Positions 30,463-39,040 of a stretch of DNA of 42,626 nt are shown here, piece after piece (positions within the stretch are counted from its first letter, which is position 1; each line of letters starts with the position of its first letter). Both the position numbers and the translations under genes were made by a program. The notes below the pieces were generated by a model that was not told the DNA's origin, did not search any database, and was given only the letters and a program-made list of their open reading frames with translations. Source of the DNA: a virus. The DNA lies in IMG/VR virus record IMGVR_UViG_3300035016_000034, positions 1 through 42,626 of that record; one strand, 5' to 3'.

Positions 30463-30795
30463 GGCCGAACGGACCCGACGAAGCCGGCGCCGATCGACGT
30501 TGCCGGGTTCGCCGCCTTCGGCCTCACGGTCAAACCGAGAAAGCAGAACGAAGACGTGTTCGAGGTCTGGGACATCAATGCCGCTTCGCTGGACCTCTTC
30601 CTGGGGGTCCAGAGCCAGTGGCGCGTCATAGCCGCGGGCATGTCGGGGGTGCTGGTGTGGCTCGGCCTGGACTACCAGGGCGTTGACGTCTTCATGCAGC
30701 GGACCAGGATCGAAGATCCGGACGGTCATCTGTTCAGCGACCTGCTGGCCATGGAGAATGCCGCCATGGCCGCCTTTGCCGAGGTGGCTCGCTGA
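30424..30795 (+). CDS. tail assembly chaperone T extension (frame -1)
   Basis: The -1 frame stays open from the slip site for 123 codons: TKPAPIDVAGFAAFGL-type Pro/Ala-rich link, then VFEVWDINAASLDLFLGVQSQWRVI and LVWLGLDYQGVDVFMQR. This is the domain that binds the tape measure in GT proteins. A GTG at 30556 exists but lies mid-domain with no good ribosome site, so frameshifting is the likely route. Stop overlaps the tape measure ATG. Confidence 0.88.
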   Translation, partial: LRAAARAWVLALQGRTDPTKPAPIDVAGFAAFGLTVKPRKQNEDVFEVWDINAASLDLFLGVQSQWRVIAAGMSGVLVWLGLDYQGVDVFMQRTRIEDPDGHLFSDLLAMENAAMAAFAEVAR

Positions 30796-33377
30796 TGGCC
30801 AGCCCATTCGTCATTTCCGCCAAGTTCACCCTCGATGGCGCCGGCGTTGCCTCAACCGCCGGCGAAATCCGCGGCCAATTCCAGTCCATCGAGAGTGCCG
30901 TTACCGCGACAGCCGCTTCCATGCAGCGGATGGCCGACCAGCGGCAGCGGCTCTCCGCCATGAGTGCCGCCGGCATCAATTCGGCATTGGGCGTGCGCGA
31001 CGACTTCGGGACGGAACGGCGCGCTGCTGACATAGCCGCCTATGGCCAGGCGCTCGACGAAATGCGGGCGCGGTACAATCCGCTGTTCGCGGCCGAACAG
31101 CGCCATGAGGCGAACCTCGCCGGCATCCGGCGCGCGCAACAGCTGGGCGCTATCAGCAGCCGGGAGGCTGCAACTGCCATTCGTCTAGAGGGGGCCGCCT
31201 ACGGCCAGGCCGTCGCCCAGATCAACAGCAATACCGAGGCGGTGCAGCGCAACGCGGCAATGCGCGCTGGCAGCGCCGGCGGCGCAAACGGTCAGTTTGC
31301 CACCGCCAACATCGCCGCCCAGTTCCAGGACATCGCCGTCACCTCGGCCATGGGCATGTCGCCATTGCAGATCGCGCTGCAGCAAGGCACTCAGATATCG
31401 GCGGCCTTCGGCAACATGGGCGCCGCCGGCGCCGTGCGGACGCTTGGCGCAGCCTTTTTGTCGATCATCAGCCCGGTGTCGCTGGTGACCATCGGCCTGG
31501 TCGCCGGCGGTGCTGCGGCCATCCAGTATTTCTCCGGGCTGGGTCAAGGTGCGCAGGATGCCGACGAAAGGCTCGACGAGCACCTGGAGCGAATCGAGCA
31601 GATCGCACGGGGTTATGACCAGGCGATCGACGCTGCCGAGGATTACATCGAACGCAGTCAGCGGGCACCGGAAGCTTCCGTTGCAGCCAATCTTGGCGCC
31701 GATCGCACCGACGCTCTCAAAGAGGTGGACGAAGCGCTCGCGGCAATCGCGAACAAAAACGACGAGATCGCCACCGACTTCATGTCCTGGCAGTCGAATC
31801 GGATGATCCACGCCGACCTCATAGAGACGATGCAGGAGCTCGGCGACCTTGGCATCACTGCGCACAGTACGCAGGGGGAGATCGACGCGCTCCACACAGG
31901 TTTGACCAACCTCTCCAGGGACAACAGTGCTCCGCAGCAGGCGCGAGAATATGCCAACGATCTGCTAGCGCTGATGGAGCAGTTGAAACTGGCGCAAATT
32001 GAAGTGGAGTCGCTCGGAGCATCGCTCGACGCTCTCCCTTCTAACATTGCGGTGAAACTGGACCTCCAAATGGAGGGGTTCAACACAGCTCGTGGCAAGT
32101 TGCTGGATCTGATGCCGGACTTCAGGACTTCCTTCGATCGCGCCCGCGACCAAGCGGCAGAGTACTACGCACAGGAGCGTGGCGACGCCACTGATGCAGT
32201 CCTACGGACACAGGCCGCGATGGACTATCAGGCTGTCCTGGCCGGCATCGACAGACAGGAAGCCGAGACGGAAGCCAAAAGGACAGCTCGGTCTGCAAAA
32301 GAGGTCAGCGCCTATGACCGCCAGATCGAGGCCATCCGCGAGCGCACCGCGCAGCAGGAGATGGAGACCAATGTCATCGGTCTGGGCACCTATGCCAGCG
32401 AGCGCGCGCGGATGGTGCTGGAGCTGGAGAACGCGGCTCGCAAGGACGCGATCGGCCTGACACCGAAGCGCGTTGCCGCCATTCAGCAGGAAGCCAGCGC
32501 CTACGCCCTGGCCGCCGCCCAGCACGAGGCGCTCCTGGAGAAGCAGCAGGCGGACCAGGAGCGGTACGATTTCTACAAAGGGACGTTCCGCTCGTTCGCG
32601 GCCGACATCAAATCCGGGGTCGAGGAAGGTGCTGAGGCCATCGGGTCGCTTCATGACGATCTGATGGACAAGATCGGTAAGAATTCCGGCGCCGGCGTCT
32701 TCAAAGCGGCCGTTGAGGATCTGCAGGACAGCATAAGCGCCGGGTCGCCAGCCTTCGATGAGTTCGAACAGCAGGTCGACGCGATTGCAGCCTCCAATCC
32801 GGCGCTGGCCAGCGTGGCGGCCGAGCTCAAGAGAATTTCGGACGATGCCAGGCAGGCAGCCGATGGCTGGAACATCTTCGGTGAGGCCGGCGCCAATGCC
32901 CTTGATCGCATCGCCGATCGCGCCCTCGGCATGATGGCCGATGGCATCTTTGACATGCTCTTCGGCGCGGTGATGGGCGGCATCACGGGCGGCTTTGGCG
33001 GTGGGATGGGCAGCGGCCTGGGTGGGGTCAGCAGCATCACCGGAAGCGGCGGCGGCTTCTTCCCCGGTTTCGATCAGGGCGGCTGGACGGGGGGCGTCCG
33101 CGGACAGGTGCGTGGTGCCGTTCACGGTGAAGAGTTCGTGGTGCGTGCCGGGCCGGCCGCGCAACACCGCCAACTGCTCGAGACGATCAATGCCGGCGGT
33201 TCACCGAACGGGGCAGGACCGGTGGTCAACAACTACAACACGATCAACGCCCAGGGTTCGCGCATGTCGCGGGCCGAGTTCGAGGCCATCCTCGATGCCC
33301 GCGATCGGCGTCAGGCGGCCGGCGCACCGACGATGATGGCCGACGCCCGTCATCGGGCCGTCCGAGGGTCCGACTAA
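30795..33377 (+). CDS. tail tape measure protein
   Basis: An 860-residue protein with long helical stretches, a hydrophobic segment about 214-245 (VSLVTIGLVAGGAAAIQYF), an Ala/Gln/Glu-rich middle and a Gly-rich region near 715-755. It ends with FVVRAGPAAQHRQLLE. These are usual tape measure features; the length sets tail length, at about 1.5 Angstrom per residue some 130 nm. It follows the G/GT pair directly. Confidence 0.93.
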   Translation: MASPFVISAKFTLDGAGVASTAGEIRGQFQSIESAVTATAASMQRMADQRQRLSAMSAAGINSALGVRDDFGTERRAADIAAYGQALDEMRARYNPLFAAEQRHEANLAGIRRAQQLGAISSREAATAIRLEGAAYGQAVAQINSNTEAVQRNAAMRAGSAGGANGQFATANIAAQFQDIAVTSAMGMSPLQIALQQGTQISAAFGNMGAAGAVRTLGAAFLSIISPVSLVTIGLVAGGAAAIQYFSGLGQGAQDADERLDEHLERIEQIARGYDQAIDAAEDYIERSQRAPEASVAANLGADRTDALKEVDEALAAIANKNDEIATDFMSWQSNRMIHADLIETMQELGDLGITAHSTQGEIDALHTGLTNLSRDNSAPQQAREYANDLLALMEQLKLAQIEVESLGASLDALPSNIAVKLDLQMEGFNTARGKLLDLMPDFRTSFDRARDQAAEYYAQERGDATDAVLRTQAAMDYQAVLAGIDRQEAETEAKRTARSAKEVSAYDRQIEAIRERTAQQEMETNVIGLGTYASERARMVLELENAARKDAIGLTPKRVAAIQQEASAYALAAAQHEALLEKQQADQERYDFYKGTFRSFAADIKSGVEEGAEAIGSLHDDLMDKIGKNSGAGVFKAAVEDLQDSISAGSPAFDEFEQQVDAIAASNPALASVAAELKRISDDARQAADGWNIFGEAGANALDRIADRALGMMADGIFDMLFGAVMGGITGGFGGGMGSGLGGVSSITGSGGGFFPGFDQGGWTGGVRGQVRGAVHGEEFVVRAGPAAQHRQLLETINAGGSPNGAGPVVNNYNTINAQGSRMSRAEFEAILDARDRRQAAGAPTMMADARHRAVRGSD

Positions 33378-33988
33378 TGGCCCTGATACTTCCCGCTGCC
33401 CTCGGCGTTGTCCGCCTGGTTCCGGCCTCGGGCATCGCCTCACAGCGATCGCGCGGCGGTCTGCTGCTCACCCAACGCGTTGTCGAGCCGGGCTGGCGCG
33501 GTCGATTCGCCACCGACTTTCTCGAACAGGCGGAGCACCAGGACCTCGCGGCTTTCGTGGTGGACGTGGTCGATCGCAACGAGCGCATCGACTTCGTCCA
33601 CCCGCGCTATGCCCGGCCGCGAGCCTACCTGGGCGGCGTTTGGCCGTTGGCCACCGATCCTCAGCTGGTATCGGTCACCCATGGTCGCGAAATCGTGGTG
33701 CAAGGCCTTGAGGTTGGCATGCAGCTGCTTCGCGGCGATCGGCTGACCATCATGCAGGGCGAGCTGCGCTGCTACCGCGCCATCCAGGCCGACCTGGTGG
33801 TGTCCAGTTCCATCTCCCAGGCACTGCCGATCTCGCCTCGCGTCCCGGTCGGCCTGTTCGCCGCCGCTGCCCTGGTGCGGTTCGTTGATCCCGCAGTTCG
33901 CCTGGCCATCGTGCCCGACAGCTATGACATTGAGGAGAGTGCCAGGCCGGGTCCGATCTCGTTCGAAGTCGAGGAGGCGCTGATATGA
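33377..33988 (+). CDS. distal tail protein (hypothetical)
   Basis: A 203-residue beta-rich protein (RGGLLLTQRVVEPGWRGRF, then FVHPRYARPRAYLGGVWPLATDP). Located straight after the tape measure, where distal tail proteins lie. Family not recognised with confidence. Confidence 0.7.
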   Translation: MALILPAALGVVRLVPASGIASQRSRGGLLLTQRVVEPGWRGRFATDFLEQAEHQDLAAFVVDVVDRNERIDFVHPRYARPRAYLGGVWPLATDPQLVSVTHGREIVVQGLEVGMQLLRGDRLTIMQGELRCYRAIQADLVVSSSISQALPISPRVPVGLFAAAALVRFVDPAVRLAIVPDSYDIEESARPGPISFEVEEALI

Positions 33989-34614
33989 AGATGTTCGACG
34001 CCACCACCCAGGCCCGCTTTGCCAAGGGCGAGGAGGACTACCGCGACGCGCTGACCATGATCTTCGATAGCGCCGTCATCAGCGTCTTCGTTGGCGCCGG
34101 CAGCTTCACCTGGTCGGATGCGACCATTGGCGACCAGACTTTCTACGGCCTGGCCGGCCTGATCTCGATCGAAGTCCCACCACGCCGCCTTGGCAATGAA
34201 GCCATGCCCATCACGGTGCGCTTTGCCGAGCGCTGGATGCCTGCAGGGTCCGACGTGCCGGTCAACGTCTTCGATGACGGCGTGCGCCAGAGCATCGATG
34301 AAGAGCCATGGCAGGGTCGCGAAGTCATCGTTTCCCGCTTCTGGCTCGATGCCAATGGCGTGCCGATCTACCGCGAGCAGATCGACCGGCGCATCATCGA
34401 TGCCTTCCCGACCGAAGAGGATGCTGCCGGCAACCCCGTGCGGGTGATGATCCTCGAGCGCGAGGATATCGTTCAGCGCGACATCGAGGGCAAGACCGTC
34501 AACTCGGAGCTGCAAAAGCTGCTCGATCCCGCTGACCGCTCCTGCGAGCATATTGCCACCACAGCCCGCCAACAGATCAATTTCGGGGCCCTGGCCGAGC
34601 AGGTGGCGAAGTGA
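33985..34614 (+). CDS. tail tip hub-like protein
   Basis: A 209-residue protein (YRDALTMIFDSAVISVFVGAGSFTW, then ITVRFAERWMPAGSDVPVNVFD and REVIVSRFWLDANGVPIYRE, ending in CEHIATTARQQINFG). It has the flavour of DUF2163/GTA gp13-like tail hub proteins. Overlaps both neighbours by ATGA/GTGA. Confidence 0.65.
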   Translation: MKMFDATTQARFAKGEEDYRDALTMIFDSAVISVFVGAGSFTWSDATIGDQTFYGLAGLISIEVPPRRLGNEAMPITVRFAERWMPAGSDVPVNVFDDGVRQSIDEEPWQGREVIVSRFWLDANGVPIYREQIDRRIIDAFPTEEDAAGNPVRVMILEREDIVQRDIEGKTVNSELQKLLDPADRSCEHIATTARQQINFGALAEQVAK

Positions 34615-35072
34615 GCGCGATGTGGGCGGCCAAGCCGGTACCGGCTCGCATTCCTGGCTGGGAGCGCGCTGCGCGACCTGTGCTTGAGGCCCATATGGCG
34701 CAGCCCATCACCTGGGGCGTTTCCGACTGCCTGTCAGTCCCTGCCGACCTCTGCAGGGCGATGACGCGCGTGACGATCCTGCCGATGCATCTGCGCCGGT
34801 ACCGAACCGAACTGGGCGCTTACAAGCTGCTCGCCAAGCTGGGTTTCGCCGATGTTGAAGAGGCCTTAAAGGCCGCTTTTCCGGAAACTGCCATCGCCAT
34901 GGCTCGCCGCTTCGACGCCGGTGTCGTCGAACGCCGTGACAGTGCCGGCCGTCCGGTGCTGGCCACCGTTATAGTCATCGAGGGCGGCCAGGCGATCGGG
35001 CGCGACCTGGACGGCGTTGTGCTGGTCCCGGTGCTGTCCCTGCGGTCCACCTTTGCGATCGGAGCGCGCTGA
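34611..35072 (+). CDS. cell-wall peptidase-like tail protein (DUF6950-like)
   Basis: A 153-residue protein from GTG 34611. PITWGVSDCLSVPADLCRAMT aligns with the catalytic Cys region of NlpC/P60-like tail peptidases (the WG-x-DC motif), and the gene sits in the position of GTA gp14/lambda K. No clear catalytic His motif can be named, so activity is unproven. It may help DNA pass the cell wall. Confidence 0.7.
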   Translation: MSAMWAAKPVPARIPGWERAARPVLEAHMAQPITWGVSDCLSVPADLCRAMTRVTILPMHLRRYRTELGAYKLLAKLGFADVEEALKAAFPETAIAMARRFDAGVVERRDSAGRPVLATVIVIEGGQAIGRDLDGVVLVPVLSLRSTFAIGAR

Positions 35073-37525
35073 TGCCTCCCGTCGCAGCTGCTCTCCCAGG
35101 CATCCTTCTCAATGCCGCCATGGGCATTGGTGCATCGGTGCTGGTCAACGCGCTGCGGCCGCAGAAGGCCGTGCAGCAGAGCCAGCAGCAGTCCTCGCGT
35201 GGCCTGAAGTTCGAGATGTCAGTGGGAGAGGCGACCGCTCTCTCGGCCATCTGGGGCCTCGGCCGAACGGCCGGACAGCTGACCTTCGCCCAGGAGTATG
35301 GTGACAACAACACCTGGATGAAGCTCAAGTTCGACTGCGGCCGGGGCTGGTACGATGGGCTGGACGGCGTCATCGCTGATGAGAAGCGCCTGACGCTGAC
35401 CGGCTCCAACGACGATCTGCACGGCTTCGTTGCGGAGGAGTATCGAGACGCCAGCGGCAACCCCCGCGCCTGGTTCAAATACTATGACGGCCGCCCTGGC
35501 CAGGCCGCCGATGCTGGCCTGGTGGCTGCAGCGCCAACGCGCTGGGGCGCGACGCACACGTCGACGGCCACGCCCTATGTGATCGTCACTCTCAACTACC
35601 ATGCCGACCTGTTCCCAAATAACAGCCTGCCGCGCTTCGGCTTCATCTGGCGCGGCCTGCGGCTCTACGACTGGCGCCAGGATGGGACGATGCCTGGCGG
35701 CCTTGGCGACCAGCGCTGGGAGGACCAGGCCACGTGGCCCTGGTCGGAAAACCCTGCCGTCATCGCCTGGAATTTCCGCCGCGGCTACTGGCGCAATGGC
35801 GTCAAACTCTTCGGCATGGGCTTCTCGCGATACGCCAACGACCTCGACTACTTCACGGCCGCCGCCAACCTGGCCGACGAAGACATGTACTTTGCCGAGA
35901 CTGGCGCCACGCTCGCCCGCTACGCCTTCGGCCGCGAGATCTCCGACGACGAAGAGCACCTGTCCGTCCTGCGCCAGCTCGAGGAGAGTTGGTGTGGCTC
36001 GAGCTTCGATCGGGGCGGCGCCTATGCGCCAGTGCCGGCAGCCCAACGCACCTCGGTGCTGACGCTAACGGATGCCGACCTGGTGGAAGGCCAACCTGTC
36101 CTTGCGGACAAGTGGGGCAAGGTCAGCAGCAAGAAGACGCAGATCCACGGCACCTTCGGCTCGGTGTCGGAACTGTTCGTGCCGACGCCGTTCGGTACCC
36201 GCATCAACGTCGCCCTGGAGAGCCTAACCCGCGGCCCGAGGACAGACGCCCTGGATCAGCCCTACGAGCATCGCATCGAGCGGGCGCAGAGCCGGGCCGA
36301 GATCACGCTGCGCCGGCACAATTTCGGCGCGACCCGGAAGGAGACATTCACGGCCGTCGCCAATGTCCTGGAACCCGGCGACGTCTTCACACGCGACTGC
36401 AGTTGGGGGGCAACCCTGATGATGGTGGACGCGATCGAGCCCGACCCCGATGGTCCAGGTCGCACCATCACTGCCATTGCCTGGTCCAACTCGATCGTTC
36501 CGGACGCCGATGAGGGCTTCCTCGATCTGCCGGCCGATACCGGCGTCGGCCCGGTACCGGCGGCCCGGACATTGATGGTGCCGGGCCTGAACGTCGCTCA
36601 GTACCAGCGCGTGACTGCGGGCAATGAAGAGCCTTTCGCCCGCGCTGACTGGACCCAGATCACAGACCCCCTATGCGATCGCGTGATCATCAAGGTTTGG
36701 CCAGACGGCGAGGACGAGGCGAGCACGGCGCAGTATTTCGATGCGAGCGCGCAGCTGCAGACGGCTCTGATCTTTGGACCACTCAAGCCCCAGACCACTT
36801 ACCGCCGGATAGGGCTGCTGAGCCGCAAGGATGGCCGACAGACCTATCCGACCACCGAGGGCACTTTCACGACCGGAGCGTTCGTTGCAGCCGTGACCGT
36901 GGCCGACGACAGCGTGGCCATCAGCAAGCTCGTGCAGGAAGTGCGCAATAGGTTGGACGTGGTCATCGGCGAGCTGCCGGAGCGCATGGCTCAGATCGAG
37001 GCCGAAGTGGCCCAACAGGCCTCAGCAGGGTTCACAGAGAGCACCACCAACAAGAAGCGCACCAGTCTTTTGAAGGCGCGGGTGGGCAAAGCCCTTGCGG
37101 CCGTGATCCGCGAGGAAACTGCGCGTGTCGAGGCCGATGCTGCGATGGCTTCTGCTCTCGACCAGGTGCTCGTCCAGGTGGATGACCTTTTCGCGGCCGG
37201 CCTGGTCAAGCTGGATGGCCGTGTCTCCGGAGGCGGCGCCGAGGCGACTGTCGCGGTCATGGTCCGCGTGGGTGATGAGGATGACTTCATCGACAGCGGT
37301 CTTTTCGTCAAGGCGACCAAGGTCGGCGACACCACCACCACAGAAATCCTGCTCCAGGCGCAGAACCTCTACATCACGGATGGCGTCAACGTCGCCAACG
37401 CCTTCCGATTCGATCCTGGTACCGGCGAGTTGGTGCTCAAGTCCCTCCGCTTCGAGGAACTGCGCAGCCTCGACGGCACCTCCAACGTCCAGGACGGCAC
37501 CACGGGGGATTTCAGCTTTGGGTAG
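35072..37525 (+). CDS. tail tip / host specificity protein (gpJ-like)
   Basis: An 817-residue protein. The N-terminus has a short hydrophobic region (ALPGILLNAAMGIGASVLVNAL), followed by a beta-rich hub (AIWGLGRTAGQLTFAQEYGD, then PRFGFIWRGLRLYDWRQDG). There is a fibronectin-like middle (about 500-600) and a C-terminal region of DUF1983/gpJ type (LVQEVRNRLDVVIGELPERMAQIEAEVAQ, ending in a VANAFRFDPGTGELVLKSLRFE strand). It should form the tail tip and contact the receptor or carry fibres. Confidence 0.85.
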   Translation: MPPVAAALPGILLNAAMGIGASVLVNALRPQKAVQQSQQQSSRGLKFEMSVGEATALSAIWGLGRTAGQLTFAQEYGDNNTWMKLKFDCGRGWYDGLDGVIADEKRLTLTGSNDDLHGFVAEEYRDASGNPRAWFKYYDGRPGQAADAGLVAAAPTRWGATHTSTATPYVIVTLNYHADLFPNNSLPRFGFIWRGLRLYDWRQDGTMPGGLGDQRWEDQATWPWSENPAVIAWNFRRGYWRNGVKLFGMGFSRYANDLDYFTAAANLADEDMYFAETGATLARYAFGREISDDEEHLSVLRQLEESWCGSSFDRGGAYAPVPAAQRTSVLTLTDADLVEGQPVLADKWGKVSSKKTQIHGTFGSVSELFVPTPFGTRINVALESLTRGPRTDALDQPYEHRIERAQSRAEITLRRHNFGATRKETFTAVANVLEPGDVFTRDCSWGATLMMVDAIEPDPDGPGRTITAIAWSNSIVPDADEGFLDLPADTGVGPVPAARTLMVPGLNVAQYQRVTAGNEEPFARADWTQITDPLCDRVIIKVWPDGEDEASTAQYFDASAQLQTALIFGPLKPQTTYRRIGLLSRKDGRQTYPTTEGTFTTGAFVAAVTVADDSVAISKLVQEVRNRLDVVIGELPERMAQIEAEVAQQASAGFTESTTNKKRTSLLKARVGKALAAVIREETARVEADAAMASALDQVLVQVDDLFAAGLVKLDGRVSGGGAEATVAVMVRVGDEDDFIDSGLFVKATKVGDTTTTEILLQAQNLYITDGVNVANAFRFDPGTGELVLKSLRFEELRSLDGTSNVQDGTTGDFSFG

Positions 37526-38282
37526 GAAGGTCTTTCGCGGCATCGGAGATGTGGCTGCCTGCTTCGAGGAGCCCAACACACTCGGGTCGGAGCTGGACAT
37601 CGATGCTCCGCGCAACACTCCGATGAAGGACCCGATCAACCACCTGAGCGCGATCACCTGGCACTCGGCTTTCGACCAGTTCGAGCTGGCTGTCGGTCCG
37701 ACCGACGTGGTCATCGGCCACACCAGTCTTGCCCCGCTTTCGACTGTCTTGGGCATCGGCTCTCTGAGCTACGTTGTCCATGGCGATCGGCGCGAAACGG
37801 ACATCCTGCTGGTCAATCACAATCAGGGTTACAAGCCTCGCGCCAAGGTCACCATCGGGGGTCGGGTGATCAGCGCCGGCCAGATGATCCAGGACTCGAC
37901 CCAGTACCGCCGCACCATCTCCGTCTTCTCCACCACCACCGGGGTCTACCTGCGCGAAACTGCCTACTCCTCCGACGTGGAGCTGCCAGCACACAACCAG
38001 AGCTACCGCGTCTATGTCTTCCGGCAGGCCCAGCCCACGCCGGGAGTGCCGTTGTTCAGCAAGAGTGGCGGCGTCATGACCCTGGCGCGCGGCATGGTTC
38101 GCTCGGACGGGAAATACCTCCGCCGCACTGGTGCCGGTGATGAGGAATTTTCCCTGGACAGTGGCCCGACGCTCGACGTGAGCAACGGGCATAAGCGCGT
38201 GGCCAACGGCGGCGTCCTCACTACCGAGACTGGCTACAACGGCAGCATGGCGGCCCCTGCCTATGTCCAGGTGGGGCTCTAG
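37518..38282 (+). CDS. tail-tip associated protein
   Basis: A 254-residue beta-rich protein (FDQFELAVGPTDVVIGHTSLAPL, then SGGVMTLARGMVRSDGKYLRRTG). The likely start is TTG 37518, which has GGGGGA about seven bases upstream and overlaps the previous stop; a later GTG at 37548 is possible. Function unknown, probably virion surface. Confidence 0.65.
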   Translation: MGRKVFRGIGDVAACFEEPNTLGSELDIDAPRNTPMKDPINHLSAITWHSAFDQFELAVGPTDVVIGHTSLAPLSTVLGIGSLSYVVHGDRRETDILLVNHNQGYKPRAKVTIGGRVISAGQMIQDSTQYRRTISVFSTTTGVYLRETAYSSDVELPAHNQSYRVYVFRQAQPTPGVPLFSKSGGVMTLARGMVRSDGKYLRRTGAGDEEFSLDSGPTLDVSNGHKRVANGGVLTTETGYNGSMAAPAYVQVGL

Positions 38283-38284
38283 TG

Positions 38285-39031
38285 ATGCCCGTATTTCGAA
38301 GTGCCGGTGAAGTCTACCAGACCGAGGGCAGCAGGATCGTGTGGTCCACAACGCGCGCGCCGGCCTTGCTCGTACCTGGATCAGTGACCACCCTGACGAA
38401 CTTCGACATCTCGTTCCCGCACCCGGCAATGGACAGTGCCTACGCACTCGACGTGACAATTGATCCAACGTTCGGAACGACCTTAACCAACTGTGCGACC
38501 TGGGCGAGCATGGTTCCCGGCGAATGGGACAGTGGTCTATCCGGCCCGATAGCGCTGCTGCCGGCGGGCGTGAACCATTTTGAAATAGAGGTGGAACTCA
38601 GCCGCGTAGTGGAGCCCTCTAGCTACGCTGGAAAGTCATTTCCGAAGTCGATCGCGGAAGGGCAGCGGACTTGGCTCAACGGCGGTGCCTGCGAGCTGGA
38701 GCGGGCGGGGCCGCTGATCCGCATTTTCCGCTTCGAGCGGTCGGGCAACGGCATCTACCTGCGGCGCAAGCAGTCCATAAAGGACGCCGGGAACCTCGGC
38801 ATATGGGCGCCTGGAAACTCGCAGTACACGGGCGCAGGTGGCTACCAGGAGGGGTGGACTTACACGTCCGATCCGCGGGCCTGGCCTGCCCACCTCATCG
38901 AGACGCGGTCTGGCGGCAACGTGAACAAGCGTCGAGGCGAGGCCAATGCCTGCTCAATCGTCGACAACTCCAACTACGCATCCACCTGGCGCGGGACGGT
39001 GATCATCACGCCCGGTCACATTAAACCCTGA
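38285..39031 (+). CDS. tail-associated hypothetical protein
   Basis: A 248-residue beta-rich protein with ALDVTIDPTFGTTLTNCATW and a segment rich in Gly/Tyr/Trp (GIWAPGNSQYTGAGGYQEGWTY). GTG 38282 is an in-frame alternative. No family recognised; location among fibre genes suggests a receptor-binding part. Confidence 0.65.
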   Translation: MPVFRSAGEVYQTEGSRIVWSTTRAPALLVPGSVTTLTNFDISFPHPAMDSAYALDVTIDPTFGTTLTNCATWASMVPGEWDSGLSGPIALLPAGVNHFEIEVELSRVVEPSSYAGKSFPKSIAEGQRTWLNGGACELERAGPLIRIFRFERSGNGIYLRRKQSIKDAGNLGIWAPGNSQYTGAGGYQEGWTYTSDPRAWPAHLIETRSGGNVNKRRGEANACSIVDNSNYASTWRGTVIITPGHIKP

Positions 39032-39040
39032 GGCTTTGAA

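Noticed and set aside
30556-30795. T chaperone as an independent gene from GTG 30556
   Set aside because: The -1 frame is open back to a perfect slippery site and hairpin, and the GTG lies within the domain without a ribosome site.
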